A program made the translations under genes and the position numbers. Under the pieces are notes generated by a model. It had not been told where the DNA came from. It saw only the letters and a program-made list of their open reading frames with translations, and did no database searches. Source: Leeuwenhoekiella parthenopeia (lineage in GTDB: Bacteria; Bacteroidota; Bacteroidia; Flavobacteriales; Flavobacteriaceae). From it: a stretch of 64,000 nt of DNA. The stretch is taken from assembly GCF_020782115.1 (NCBI RefSeq), contig NZ_JAJGMW010000001.1, positions 186,001 to 250,000 of the forward strand, written 5' to 3'. Below are positions 17,891-25,793 of this stretch, one piece after another. Each line of letters opens with the position of its first letter. The stretch's first letter is position 1.

Positions 17891-19582
17891 TCAGCCTAGA
17901 TTTTTAATAAAAACAGATGGGTATAAATTGGTGATTCTTTTGAAGGCTTTTGAGAAAGATTCAGCACTAGAGTAACCAAATTCTTTGGATATAGCTTCTA
18001 TTGTATAGGATCTTAAAATGGTGTCGCTCTTTAATTTATTTACTGCTTCAGCAATTCGAAGCTCGTGTATATAATTTGCAAAAGATTGCTTTTTGTAGGC
18101 ATTTATAACTTTTGAAAGATAAGAGCTGTTGGTTTTTAAATGAGAAGAAACATTTCTCAATCCTCCTATTTTGATAAATTCTTTTTTAGCCTCAAAGTCA
18201 TCTAGTTTTTTGAGAATATCTTTTACTACAACAACATCAATACCTAAATCAAGGGTAGAATCTGCATCCTTTTGCTCATATGTAACTACCTGCTCAGCCT
18301 GCTGCACTTTTTGTGATGTATCCTTATTTTTAGGATCAGGGCCCCTAAATAGAAAGCCTCCCTCCAAAAGCATGGAGAATTTATCAGCTACTTCAGCCCT
18401 CTTAATGAATAGAATTATTAAAACAAAGAGCAATAAAGTCGCTATGATCAATAAAAAAACAAACCCTGCTTTATTGAATTCTGATTTTGAAATGATTGCA
18501 GAGGAATGATTGAGGGAGTTACTTTTGCTGTTAATGTATTTATTTAACTCTTCAAAACGAGATTTTTCTTCATTCTGAACGCGAATAAAACGATCTATAT
18601 ATACCTGCTGCATTTCAAAATTTTTTGAGTCGCTGGCATCGCAGATTAGAAAACTGTATAAATCATTCAACTGCTCCGGAAAAACCCCACTATCAACAAA
18701 TAATGAGTCGGCTCTAATAAAATCTTTTTTAGCTCCTGCATAATTTCCAAAAAGTTGCTTCGCATTAGCCCTATCAATTAAGAAAGTTATTCTTTTACTT
18801 AAATCAAAATCAGAAACAGAGGCCTTATTAAAAAAATCAAGTGCAGAATCATAATCCTGATTCTCAAAGGCAAGAATTCCTCTGTCGTGGAATATAAAAC
18901 TTTCATAATCATCAAGATTTAACTTATCAACTAGTTTTTGTCCTTTTAAAAAATAAAATTCTGCATTTTTAAGATCATTTAGATCAAGATAGGAATAAGC
19001 AATTCCTTCGCAAATATTAAAGAAAGCATCGTAATATACCAATTCAAAATCATCCTGATCTTCGATGAGTTGAAGCGTCCTTTTCTGAAATTCTATACTA
19101 CTGCTACCAATCAATTTATGGATTGCAGAAACTCCTAATCTATATGTTAGAATTTTTTCGAAATCATTCTTCAAAATAAACTGCTCTGACTCCTCAAAAT
19201 TAACTAACGCATTTACAAAATCATCTTTGATATAGTAATAAAACCCCTTTAGTAAATAACCGATTGCAGGGTAATTTTTATGATTTTCCAGATTTTTACT
19301 TACCTGAATAATAGAATCGGCATATTTTAAATTGGTGTCCGTATCATATACCCTCGCCATAAGGTCATATCCTCTGGCTAACTTGATTTTATCATTTGAT
19401 GCTTTAGCTAATTCTAAATAGCGATTAGCAATAAATTGTAAACTATCTAAATCAGCAGTTGAATCGTAATACTTTAAAAGTTCCTCTTCAGAAAGTCTTT
19501 CAAACCTGTTACTTTTCTGTGCCTGTAAGCTTACTGATATGAGTAAAATAATGATGAAACAATATTTTATATTAAAATACAC
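17891..19582 (-). CDS. TPR-containing membrane-anchored AraC-family transcriptional regulator
   Basis: A 563-residue regulator of a kind common in flavobacteria. An N-terminal signal/anchor segment is followed by about 330 residues of TPR-like helical pairs (YLELAKASNDKIKLARGYDLMARVY, ENQDYDSALDFFNKA). A transmembrane span lies at about 368-392 (FVFLLIIATLLLFVLIILF). The C-terminal AraC helix-turn-helix lies at about 455-560 (NSSYLSKVINAYK, AISKEFGYSSAESFSKAFKRIT). The layout places the TPR sensor outside the cytoplasmic membrane and the DNA-binding domain inside. The start codon is GTG, followed directly by the hydrophobic segment. It stands alone between the left PUL and the gene-poor spacer, so its target could be either PUL or neither. 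A TATATTTG -7-like element lies at 19648-19655. Confidence 0.88.
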   Translation of the reverse strand: MYFNIKYCFIIILLISVSLQAQKSNRFERLSEEELLKYYDSTADLDSLQFIANRYLELAKASNDKIKLARGYDLMARVYDTDTNLKYADSIIQVSKNLENHKNYPAIGYLLKGFYYYIKDDFVNALVNFEESEQFILKNDFEKILTYRLGVSAIHKLIGSSSIEFQKRTLQLIEDQDDFELVYYDAFFNICEGIAYSYLDLNDLKNAEFYFLKGQKLVDKLNLDDYESFIFHDRGILAFENQDYDSALDFFNKASVSDFDLSKRITFLIDRANAKQLFGNYAGAKKDFIRADSLFVDSGVFPEQLNDLYSFLICDASDSKNFEMQQVYIDRFIRVQNEEKSRFEELNKYINSKSNSLNHSSAIISKSEFNKAGFVFLLIIATLLLFVLIILFIKRAEVADKFSMLLEGGFLFRGPDPKNKDTSQKVQQAEQVVTYEQKDADSTLDLGIDVVVVKDILKKLDDFEAKKEFIKIGGLRNVSSHLKTNSSYLSKVINAYKKQSFANYIHELRIAEAVNKLKSDTILRSYTIEAISKEFGYSSAESFSKAFKRITNLYPSVFIKNLG

Positions 19583-20313
19583 GGGCTCTGGTTTTAGTCA
19601 AAATCAATAGTGAAGAACCTGATTTTATTACAAATGTTAATTAAATGCAAATATAAATAATACATCAGTCATTTTTCGATCTTTTAAATGATTGCACATA
19701 ATATAAAGCTCCCCAACATAGAAGTACTAAAAAATATCTGCCACCACATAAAAAGAAGCCTGCGGAGATTCCTGAAAAATTAAAAGATACAAGGAGTATT
19801 AGTTCTTATGCGATGTCCTTAGAGATAAAAGGCGTTTAGATCCTTTACGCTTTGCCGCTTTTACAATTACTTAATTTTCCAAACATGGTTTAAAATTACT
19901 TCGACTCCTAATTGAAGTAAAATTGAGGTTTTTGGAATCGAAATTACTGTCCCGGATTTAGAGATACCTAACTTATAAATGTTGTGGTAATTGCAAACAT
20001 TTTACATCCTAATAAAAGCATACGCTTTGAGATTTATTTATTGATCTGAATAATTATCTTAGGAGGGTCTTGAATAAGGCTCTTTCAAGTCAAAGCCTAC
20101 CCATCCCCTAGAATGGTTTATGAAGAGTGTATGAAAACGGGTTTTGAAAAACGAAAAATTAAAATTTCATTGACAATACAGGAGACCAAGTACCTTATGG
20201 GCTAATTGAAAGCAGGCATCTTAATTAGTTCACCAACTCCTTCATTTCTGGAATTCTACAGATGAAATGTTCGATCTGTTTACCGAATCCTTCACTAAAC
20301 TGCTTGATATCAA
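19583..20313. other. Gene-free AT-rich spacer, first part
   Basis: No reading frame of convincing length or composition lies between the AraC-type regulator and the palindrome at 20314. I see a -7-like element for the regulator at 19648-19655 and otherwise only AT-rich sequence with scattered stop codons in all frames. It may contain decayed mobile DNA, but no family is recognisable. Confidence 0.5.
19648..19655 (-). promoter_or_regulatory. Possible -7 promoter element of the AraC-type regulator
   Basis: On the minus strand it reads TATATTTG, a full match to TAnnTTTG, 66 bp upstream of the GTG start. The -33 partner is not obvious. Confidence 0.3.
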
Positions 20314-20333
20314 ACCCTATCAATTGATAGGGT
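20314..20333. repeat. Perfect 20-bp palindrome
   Basis: ACCCTATCAATTGATAGGGT equals its own reverse complement, with no loop. It lies just before the minus-strand terminator at 20343-20376. Such gapless palindromes are typical binding sites for dimeric DNA-binding proteins; the binder is unknown. Confidence 0.7.
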
Positions 20334-20342
20334 GTAAAATAA

Positions 20343-20376
20343 AAAAGCCTGTAAATCAATAGATTAACAGGCTTTT
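20343..20376 (-). terminator. Strong intrinsic terminator with no gene attached
   Basis: A 10-bp stem (AAAAGCCTGT / ACAGGCTTTT) extended by 4 bp after one mismatch, with an AATA loop. On the minus strand it is followed by a T-rich run. There is no protein gene upstream on that strand; only the tRNA-like 3' end at 20400-20426 precedes it, at the spacing expected for a tRNA gene and its terminator. Confidence 0.75.
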
Positions 20377-20399
20377 AGTTTCCACTTGTATGTGGTTCG

Positions 20400-20426
20400 T
20401 CGGGGTGGCAGGTAATTTGAAAACCT
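20400..20426 (-). other. Possible tRNA 3'-end fragment (integration scar)
   Basis: On the minus strand 20412-20400 reads CCTGCCACCCCGA. It looks like the 3' half of a T-stem, an acceptor-stem 3' strand (CACCCCG) and a discriminator A, as in proline-type tRNAs. The T-arm before it is degenerate (AGGT...ACCT around a 9-base loop instead of TTCGAAT), and no anticodon arm or 5' half follows. An intrinsic terminator lies about 25 bp further on. A tRNA 3' end with its terminator but no tRNA body is what an element integrating at a tRNA can leave behind. The match is short, so this is tentative. Confidence 0.4.
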
Positions 20427-20748
20427 CCTTACCCCCTATATTTCCTGTATCTAACAGCTGAATTACTAGGTCTATTCACCGAATAATTCACTATACTTAA
20501 TAGAGCATTCAAAATGATCTGAATTGATCGTATTTGATATTATAAAGATATAAAAAAGATTGCTTTATTTAAAAGTAATCCAACCTTGTTAAAAGCCATT
20601 TTAAAACTCTTAGGCCAATCACAGCTCAACCTTCTCAATTTTTTTGATAAATAAAATAATGAGTTAGAAAGACGGTAACACCTGAAATTCATTCATTAAC
20701 CGAATTTTCATAACTTACAGTTTGATTGATTTATCTCAAAATATAAGT

Positions 20749-21093
20749 ATGAAAAATATACTCTTAACATTTGGACTTCTAATCGGGTTTTACTCATTTG
20801 GACAAAAAAATGAATATATCGTATCTGATAAAGAAGAACCATCATTTAGTTCTGAAACAGCCAAATATGATCCAGAAAATAATACTATAGAATTTCGGGG
20901 CAATGTAAATTTTCAGTCAGAAATAATTCAGTTGGAAAATGCAGATAAAATTTTACTGAATAAGAACACAAATGAAATAGTTGTTACCGGTTTGAAAGAT
21001 TTTACAATTGATGGAGCAATCCAAATTAAGGGTGAAGCAAAAAGGAAAATCTTAAAGTATACCTTAGGTGACCGCATAGCATATTTGGAATAA
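20749..21093 (+). CDS. Small exported OstA/LptA-like protein
   Basis: About 114 residues from the ATG at 20749, preferred over an upstream TTG at 20722 because it gives a compact signal peptide (MKNILLTFGLLIGFYSFGQ). The mature part resembles one OstA/LptA beta-jellyroll repeat: FSSETAKYDPENNTIEFRGN, then IIQLENADKILLNKNTNEIVVTG. LptA-type proteins form periplasmic bridges that carry lipopolysaccharide, but real LptA is longer and normally sits with lptB/lptC genes. Here it stands alone in a gene-poor spacer, so a role in LPS transport is only suggested by fold. It could equally be an orphan derived from a longer gene. Confidence 0.6.
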   Translation: MKNILLTFGLLIGFYSFGQKNEYIVSDKEEPSFSSETAKYDPENNTIEFRGNVNFQSEIIQLENADKILLNKNTNEIVVTGLKDFTIDGAIQIKGEAKRKILKYTLGDRIAYLE

Positions 21094-21199
21094 TAAGGAT
21101 CAATGTTCTTTACCCGTAATAAAATTAAAAGAACTGGTAGTAGCTTAAACTAGTTAACCATAAGCCGACTATTCTAGAAATACCTTTAGTAAGACAGCT

Positions 21200-22303
21200 T
21201 TAGTCCTCAAAGTTGATTTCATAACGTGTACTACGTCCCTCTCCTATAGGTATAAATACTTTTTTTGCTGCTAAATCCTGAAGGTCACGCGTTGCTGTGG
21301 CTTTTGATGTTTTGGTGAGTGCTATATACTTTTTTGCAGTCATTCCCCCCTCAAACCCTTCCGGTTCTTCATCAAGCATACGATTAACGACCTTTAACTG
21401 ACGTTCATTAAGGGAATTTCTATTGCGATCAAAAAAACGAGCTTTTCTCAAAGTAAAAGCAACAAGCTCTTCCGCTTGAGATTGAGCTTCTAAAACAGTA
21501 TTGACAAAATAGATAATCCAATCGGTAATTTCATTGGACTGCTGGGCTTTTTTTAAAGCCTTATAATAGGCTTGTTTATCGTGCTCTATTGCTTTTGAAA
21601 GACTCAGCAGAATGGGGCGATTTAAGTCTTGAGATAGCGCTTTTTCAGAAAGCGCTCTTCCTATCCTTCCATTACCATCTTCAAAAGGATGAATGCTCTC
21701 AAAATACAGATGTGCAATCGCTGAACGGATAAGTGGCTTTTTTATAGGGTTGACTCCTTCTGGATGAGATTCATTGAACCATTTTATAAAAGCTTGCATT
21801 TCATTCGGAAGCAAATGGGAAGGCGGAGCTTCAAAATGGATCTTCTCCCTGCCCCAGCTCCAGGATACGATCTGCATAGGTTCACTGTGCTTACGCCATT
21901 GCCCGGTATTAATACGTTTAGCACTCCCTAATAGCGTTCTGTGCCATTCGAATAATGCCAGGTCTGTCAAAGGTTCTGCAAAATTTTGCCTAACCCGCAC
22001 CATTAAATCCCCCACACCCCGCGCCATTGGATCTTTGACCGCTTTAGGTGTACCATAACCCATATTGTTTCGTATAGAAGACATCACATCTTCCCTGCTC
22101 AGGTATTCTCCCTCGATTTCTGATGTTTTTACAGCCTCAGCAACCATTAGCGATAAGATAGCTTCCATTTGCATCTTATCTGAAAGTCCTTCCAATATAC
22201 CATTAACGCGACCAGCCCTTTGGCTGAATTCAAAGAGTTTCTCTTCAATTTCAGTTGTTGTATACTTAAAATTTGGCCAGTCTTCGTATTGCCAATTATA
22301 CAT
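21200..22303 (-). CDS. Fic-domain protein (probable AMP-transferase) with C-terminal winged helix
   Basis: A 367-residue cytoplasmic protein. Its N-terminal region contains the likely auto-inhibitory motif (S/T)xxxE(G/N) as T60-S-E-I-E64-G65, the arrangement of class II Fic proteins. The complete active-site motif HPFEDGNGRIGR starts at His205. A C-terminal winged-helix region follows (MTAKKYIALTKTSKATATRDLQDLAAKKV). The family transfers AMP from ATP to a hydroxyl group on a target protein; the target is unknown. All catalytic residues are intact and the inhibitory Glu is present, so activity would be held in check. No separate antitoxin gene is seen next to it. Its promoter lies between two matching palindromes (22306-22380), suggesting tight control, possibly by its own winged helix. 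Confidence 0.95.
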   Translation of the reverse strand: MYNWQYEDWPNFKYTTTEIEEKLFEFSQRAGRVNGILEGLSDKMQMEAILSLMVAEAVKTSEIEGEYLSREDVMSSIRNNMGYGTPKAVKDPMARGVGDLMVRVRQNFAEPLTDLALFEWHRTLLGSAKRINTGQWRKHSEPMQIVSWSWGREKIHFEAPPSHLLPNEMQAFIKWFNESHPEGVNPIKKPLIRSAIAHLYFESIHPFEDGNGRIGRALSEKALSQDLNRPILLSLSKAIEHDKQAYYKALKKAQQSNEITDWIIYFVNTVLEAQSQAEELVAFTLRKARFFDRNRNSLNERQLKVVNRMLDEEPEGFEGGMTAKKYIALTKTSKATATRDLQDLAAKKVFIPIGEGRSTRYEINFED

Positions 22304-22305
22304 GA

Positions 22306-22334
22306 TGAGCCGATTAAACTAGTTAATTGGCTCA
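22306..22334. promoter_or_regulatory. Operator-like palindrome 1, next to the Fic start codon
   Basis: A 12-bp inverted repeat (TGAGCCGATTAA with TTAATTGGCTCA, 11 of 12 matching) around a 5-base spacer. It begins 3 bp upstream of the Fic ATG and would cover the transcription start implied by the -7 element at 22333-22340. The half-site is the same as in palindrome 2. Confidence 0.75.
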
Positions 22335-22340
22335 AATATA
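22333..22340 (-). promoter_or_regulatory. -7 promoter element of the Fic gene
   Basis: On the minus strand it reads TATATTTG, matching TAnnTTTG, 30 bp upstream of the Fic ATG. It lies between the two palindromes, overlapping the edge of the first. Confidence 0.5.
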
Positions 22341-22347
22341 GTGAAAA

Positions 22348-22380
22348 TATGAGCCGATTAGTACTTCTAATCGGCTCATA
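22348..22380. promoter_or_regulatory. Operator-like palindrome 2, upstream of the Fic promoter
   Basis: A perfect 14-bp inverted repeat (TATGAGCCGATTAG / CTAATCGGCTCATA) with a 5-base spacer. The half-site TGAGCCGATTA is shared with palindrome 1. The two centres are 44 bp apart, about four helical turns, so bound dimers would lie on roughly the same face. The site would cover the -33 region of the Fic promoter. Confidence 0.8.
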
Positions 22381-24129
22381 CTGCTATTTAAACCTAGAAT
22401 TTGAGTTTAATTTATTATTATTTGGGAAAAGTAAATTTGTTGAGGACAGCCTTGTATAGCTATTTTAGGACGGTACAAACCAATCCAACGGAAATCGAAT
22501 TTAATGTAGCCGATGTTATAGGGATTGCTATTAAACTGCTTCCATTTTCCGAAATGCAGTTTATAGATGAAACAATGGAGTTGTTAAGCGAAGAATCATC
22601 AACGCATACCGAACGCTAAACCATTTACTTATTTCATCTTGAGCAAATCCTTTTTTGCTCAATTGAAATAGCATCCTAGATCAAAACGCACACGGGGTTT
22701 TGGTGTTTCATTTACTTCCTCCAGAGCCGTCGCAATACCTTTTTTGATAGTTGTAACCTTCGGGATTTTAAATTAGAAGAGGGCTATAAATAGGAAGGCA
22801 AAGCCGACCGGTTTATGCGCCCGACTAATTTAGAATCCTGTACTTTTGCTATCATAAAAGGTATGCTGTGGGGAGTGTATTAAAAAGAAAATAAATCACG
22901 AAAGTAAAAGATTGTCCATTTCAAGTTAGGATGCCCCGGCGAACTCAGGCCGAAAAAATCAAACTCGATGTCACACTATAAAATTGATATTTTTGGCCTG
23001 TGTTCAAGACCTTCTGGACGAACCTCTTTCCCCGAAACCCCGTGCAGGGGAATGTGGTGAGGACTATCTAAAAATATCCTTCTTTACCCCCAATCTAAAT
23101 AGAATTTGTCGCAAAAATCAGCCTATTTATAGGGCTTAAAAGCACATTTGTCGCAAATTGTTCAAAATCCATCAGAAAACACATGCGTAAAACACTGAAA
23201 TAAAATGAGTTATATCCCTGTAACATCGCGCAGCGTGTTACCCTCTTGCTATTCCTTTTCGTTCGCCGCAGGCGAACAAAAATCCCTACAATTTAGTTGC
23301 CAAATTATCATCTGCAACCATCGGCTTTTCTCTTGGAAAATTTCCGATATGTTAATGTTTGCTGGGTAGGTTTATCGGCGAAAGTCAAATAAATGGATAT
23401 CCCTAATTTAAAAACCTGAGCTGCTTTCCAGCCTTTTAAAAATACGTTATTTTATAAAATTCCGAGCCTTCGTAAATACATAGGTATATGAAGATAAATT
23501 CAGCATCGCCTATTCGTCCAAAAGTTTATCGATATTGGTGCGATGCTGCCGAGGTACCTTTTATTTAAGAGTGATGAAATGTATCTAAAAGCGTAGCAAG
23601 TCGGTAAATGAAATGAAGAAATCAAAATAATAGATGGATCCAAGATTTTGAATGAAGCTATTTTACGGTAATGGGGCCTTAGCGGAATTTTGGGAAATGG
23701 ACTAACAGGGATTAGCTAATCATCAAGAATATACAAATTACTAGTAAAAAAAAATCCCGCCTAGGTTCTCTTGAAAAGGGGATGATTCTGCTAAGGTAGA
23801 ATTTCAATACGCTTTTAAGCCCTGAAAACACGAATAAGATTGGTTTTTGGATAGCTTTTCTTTCCTCCGCTAAATGACCTAAAATTGGTAACACAAACGC
23901 TATGAATATTTGATTTACAGGTTTTGCTATTTTTGTTGATTTTATTTAAAATTATTTAAGTTAGTAGTTACAGTACCATCTCCATTTTGAAATGATCTTA
24001 TTAATGTTGATGGAATTATAAGGAATAGGATTGAAGATTAGGAAACAGAATTTTCAATTTTATTAATCCCATACCGATTTCAATTATCGAAACGCCCACC
24101 CAAGACATCTACCATTTAAAAACAATACT
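22381..24129. other. 1.7-kb region without recognisable genes
   Basis: All six frames are broken by stops and no conserved family is visible. The region holds a direct repeat ATTTGTCGCAAA (23104-23115 and 23146-23157) and two stem-loops. At 23220-23241 GTAACA pairs with TGTTAC around a GC-rich centre, and at 23261-23277 GTTCGCC pairs with GGCGAAC around GCA. A short coding-like stretch with a frameshift lies at 22659-22855 on the minus strand. The structured, repeat-bearing but gene-free character is what decayed or non-coding mobile-element DNA looks like; no transposase or recombinase remains. Confidence 0.5.
23261..23277. repeat. Short GC-rich hairpin
   Basis: Perfect 7-bp arms GTTCGCC and GGCGAAC with a 3-base GCA loop, 20 bp from a second inverted repeat (23220-23241). 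There is no T-run, so it is not an obvious terminator. Its function is unknown. Confidence 0.5.
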
Positions 24130-25509
24130 TTATAAAAGGCTTAGTTCAAAAACCTCAACTGGTGTAGGTTCACCTATTTTTTTTGGATTATACTGAATTG
24201 TGAAATTTAGAAAACCCGCATTCAGTCTGTCAAAATCCCACTGAATACTTCCGCTATCAATGTCAAAAGGAAAATCTAGCTTCTGCCAGGTTTCATATCC
24301 TTCAGATTCTTCAGAATAGAAAATTCCAGTAGTATTACAAATCAATAATTTATTGCCTAAAAACGCCATACTGCCACCAAATTTTATTTCTGACTTCTGT
24401 TTACTCCAGTTTCCGTCTTTATCTCTAACATATAAATAGTTATAAGTATCTTCCATTGTTTCATTTAAGTGTTTCAACATAAAAAGAAGATGCTCCTGAT
24501 TCTTGTCATAAATAGAGGTAAACCCTACATTGCTAGGATCTAATCTCATAGGCACAGAAATAGGCGGTGTCCCTAAATTGTTAATTGACATACGCAGACT
24601 GTTATCAGCATCTGCCACCAGGACTCCATTTTCAGAAAACCATGTTTTGCCGCCGTCAGAACTTTGAGCATATGAAATGCCATGATTGCCCAAAGTGTTC
24701 TTAAAATCTCTTTGATCATATGCCTCGCGCCACAACCAGCCTATGTGAATAACTCCCGAGTTATCTGAAACGAAACCTGCATGATAAGGACCTCTTGTTC
24801 CTTTTGCAGAATTATATAAACCCTCTCTAGAAGAGATCTGACCTATAAAATTCCATCTGCCGGCAGATGACTCGTATCTCGCTAAATTCATTTCTCCGCC
24901 AGTAGCACCACCGGTACGCCAGTACATCAATAAATCTCCTGAATTTTTAATCTCATAAAAATTGGGATACGTTATTAGGCCAAACTGCTCTGTCAACCCC
25001 AGATTAGGCTGTAACTGAAAAAGATCTGACTTCCACTCAAAGCTTTGTGGATCGTTGGCAACTCCAGCTATACTTTTTGAATAGTTGAATGTTTTTGAAT
25101 TGTGATGGTCAAAAGACAAATGGATAACCCCGTCTGCTTTTGAAATACCCAAGGCAATTTTATTATGACGGTCTTGAGAGGTCATTTTATAATCTGGAAG
25201 GATTAACTTTTCCCACTTTTCTTGACCTATCTCATTCCTCGCTACAACTATATCGCCGTTAGCCTCATAATAGCTAACATATTGATAACCCTTGTGAGAA
25301 TTGATTCTTGCAACCATTGGTCCGTGAAATCTTGGCTTACCTTCTCTGGCACGGTCACTACCGTCTGAACAATATGCCGTAGTTGTCAGTACGGTTCTCT
25401 TGAGTAATTTGACTTGATTCAGCTGAACCAGCTTTTCTTGAGCACGGATAGTTAATGGCTGAAGCGTGATCAGAAATATCAATATTCCAATCTGTGTTAT
25501 ATAGTTCAA
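24130..25509 (-). CDS. Secreted BNR_4-type seven-bladed beta-propeller, candidate polysaccharide lyase or glycosidase
   Basis: A 459-residue exported protein of the BNR_4 propeller type. After the signal peptide it shows GPMVARINSHKGYQYVSYY, then the His-rich block QDRHNKIALGISKADGVIHLSFDHH. TYPNFYEIKNSGDLLMYWRTG, HIGWLWREA and SSDGGKTWF follow. This fold and His-rich block occur in ulvan lyases (PL24, PL25), the rhamnose-glucuronate lyases of PL42 and the alpha-rhamnosidases of GH145. Motif reading alone cannot separate these. No unsaturated-uronyl hydrolase (GH88/GH105) is in the window. It is the last gene of the long minus-strand enzyme block, 284 bp after the esterase gene. The frame has no ATG near its start: the likely start is TTG at 25509, although basic residues suited to a signal peptide lie just upstream in the same frame. 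Confidence 0.8.
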   Translation of the reverse strand: MNYITQIGILIFLITLQPLTIRAQEKLVQLNQVKLLKRTVLTTTAYCSDGSDRAREGKPRFHGPMVARINSHKGYQYVSYYEANGDIVVARNEIGQEKWEKLILPDYKMTSQDRHNKIALGISKADGVIHLSFDHHNSKTFNYSKSIAGVANDPQSFEWKSDLFQLQPNLGLTEQFGLITYPNFYEIKNSGDLLMYWRTGGATGGEMNLARYESSAGRWNFIGQISSREGLYNSAKGTRGPYHAGFVSDNSGVIHIGWLWREAYDQRDFKNTLGNHGISYAQSSDGGKTWFSENGVLVADADNSLRMSINNLGTPPISVPMRLDPSNVGFTSIYDKNQEHLLFMLKHLNETMEDTYNYLYVRDKDGNWSKQKSEIKFGGSMAFLGNKLLICNTTGIFYSEESEGYETWQKLDFPFDIDSGSIQWDFDRLNAGFLNFTIQYNPKKIGEPTPVEVFELSLL

Positions 25510-25793
25510 ACTTATCGATCTTTGTTTTAGTTTCTGTAGTGTAAAAGGGGCTGTATTAATTTATTGAGCTATTTTAAGTTTCCCAGGGTCACTATCAAAA
25601 CTATCATTTTTTACATCAGAATTTTTGGGCTCTTAACAGTTATTCCTAATGAACTATAGCGTGACAATAGCTATAAGGCACTAAATAGATTTCAGTTTTC
25701 ACAAAATAGCCAAAGTTGTTTTAAGCAATTGAGATCGTGCTAACTTTTAAAATAAAAATATCTCGACTAGTTACAAATAGACTTTCCATTTCG

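Noticed and set aside
17872-17892. A terminator after the AraC-type regulator
   Set aside because: A 7-bp AT-rich inverted repeat overlaps the stop codon but has no GC-rich stem and no T-run.
20400-20426. A complete tRNA gene
   Set aside because: Only the 3' end resembles a tRNA. The T-loop is degenerate and no anticodon arm or 5' acceptor strand follows, so it is reported only as a possible fragment.
22401-22619. A 72-codon open frame on the plus strand, divergent from the Fic gene
   Set aside because: It has only TTG starts and no recognisable family or ribosome-binding site. It could be a decayed fragment, but I cannot support it as a gene.
22381-24129. An insertion sequence or CRISPR array
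   Set aside because: There is no transposase frame, no terminal inverted-repeat pair and no regularly spaced repeats; only two 12-bp direct repeats and two hairpins were found.
24130-25509. Sialidase
   Set aside because: BNR-type propeller repeats suggested it, but sialidase Asp-box spacing and the arginine-triad context are not seen; the His-rich block fits BNR_4 lyase/rhamnosidase-type proteins better.
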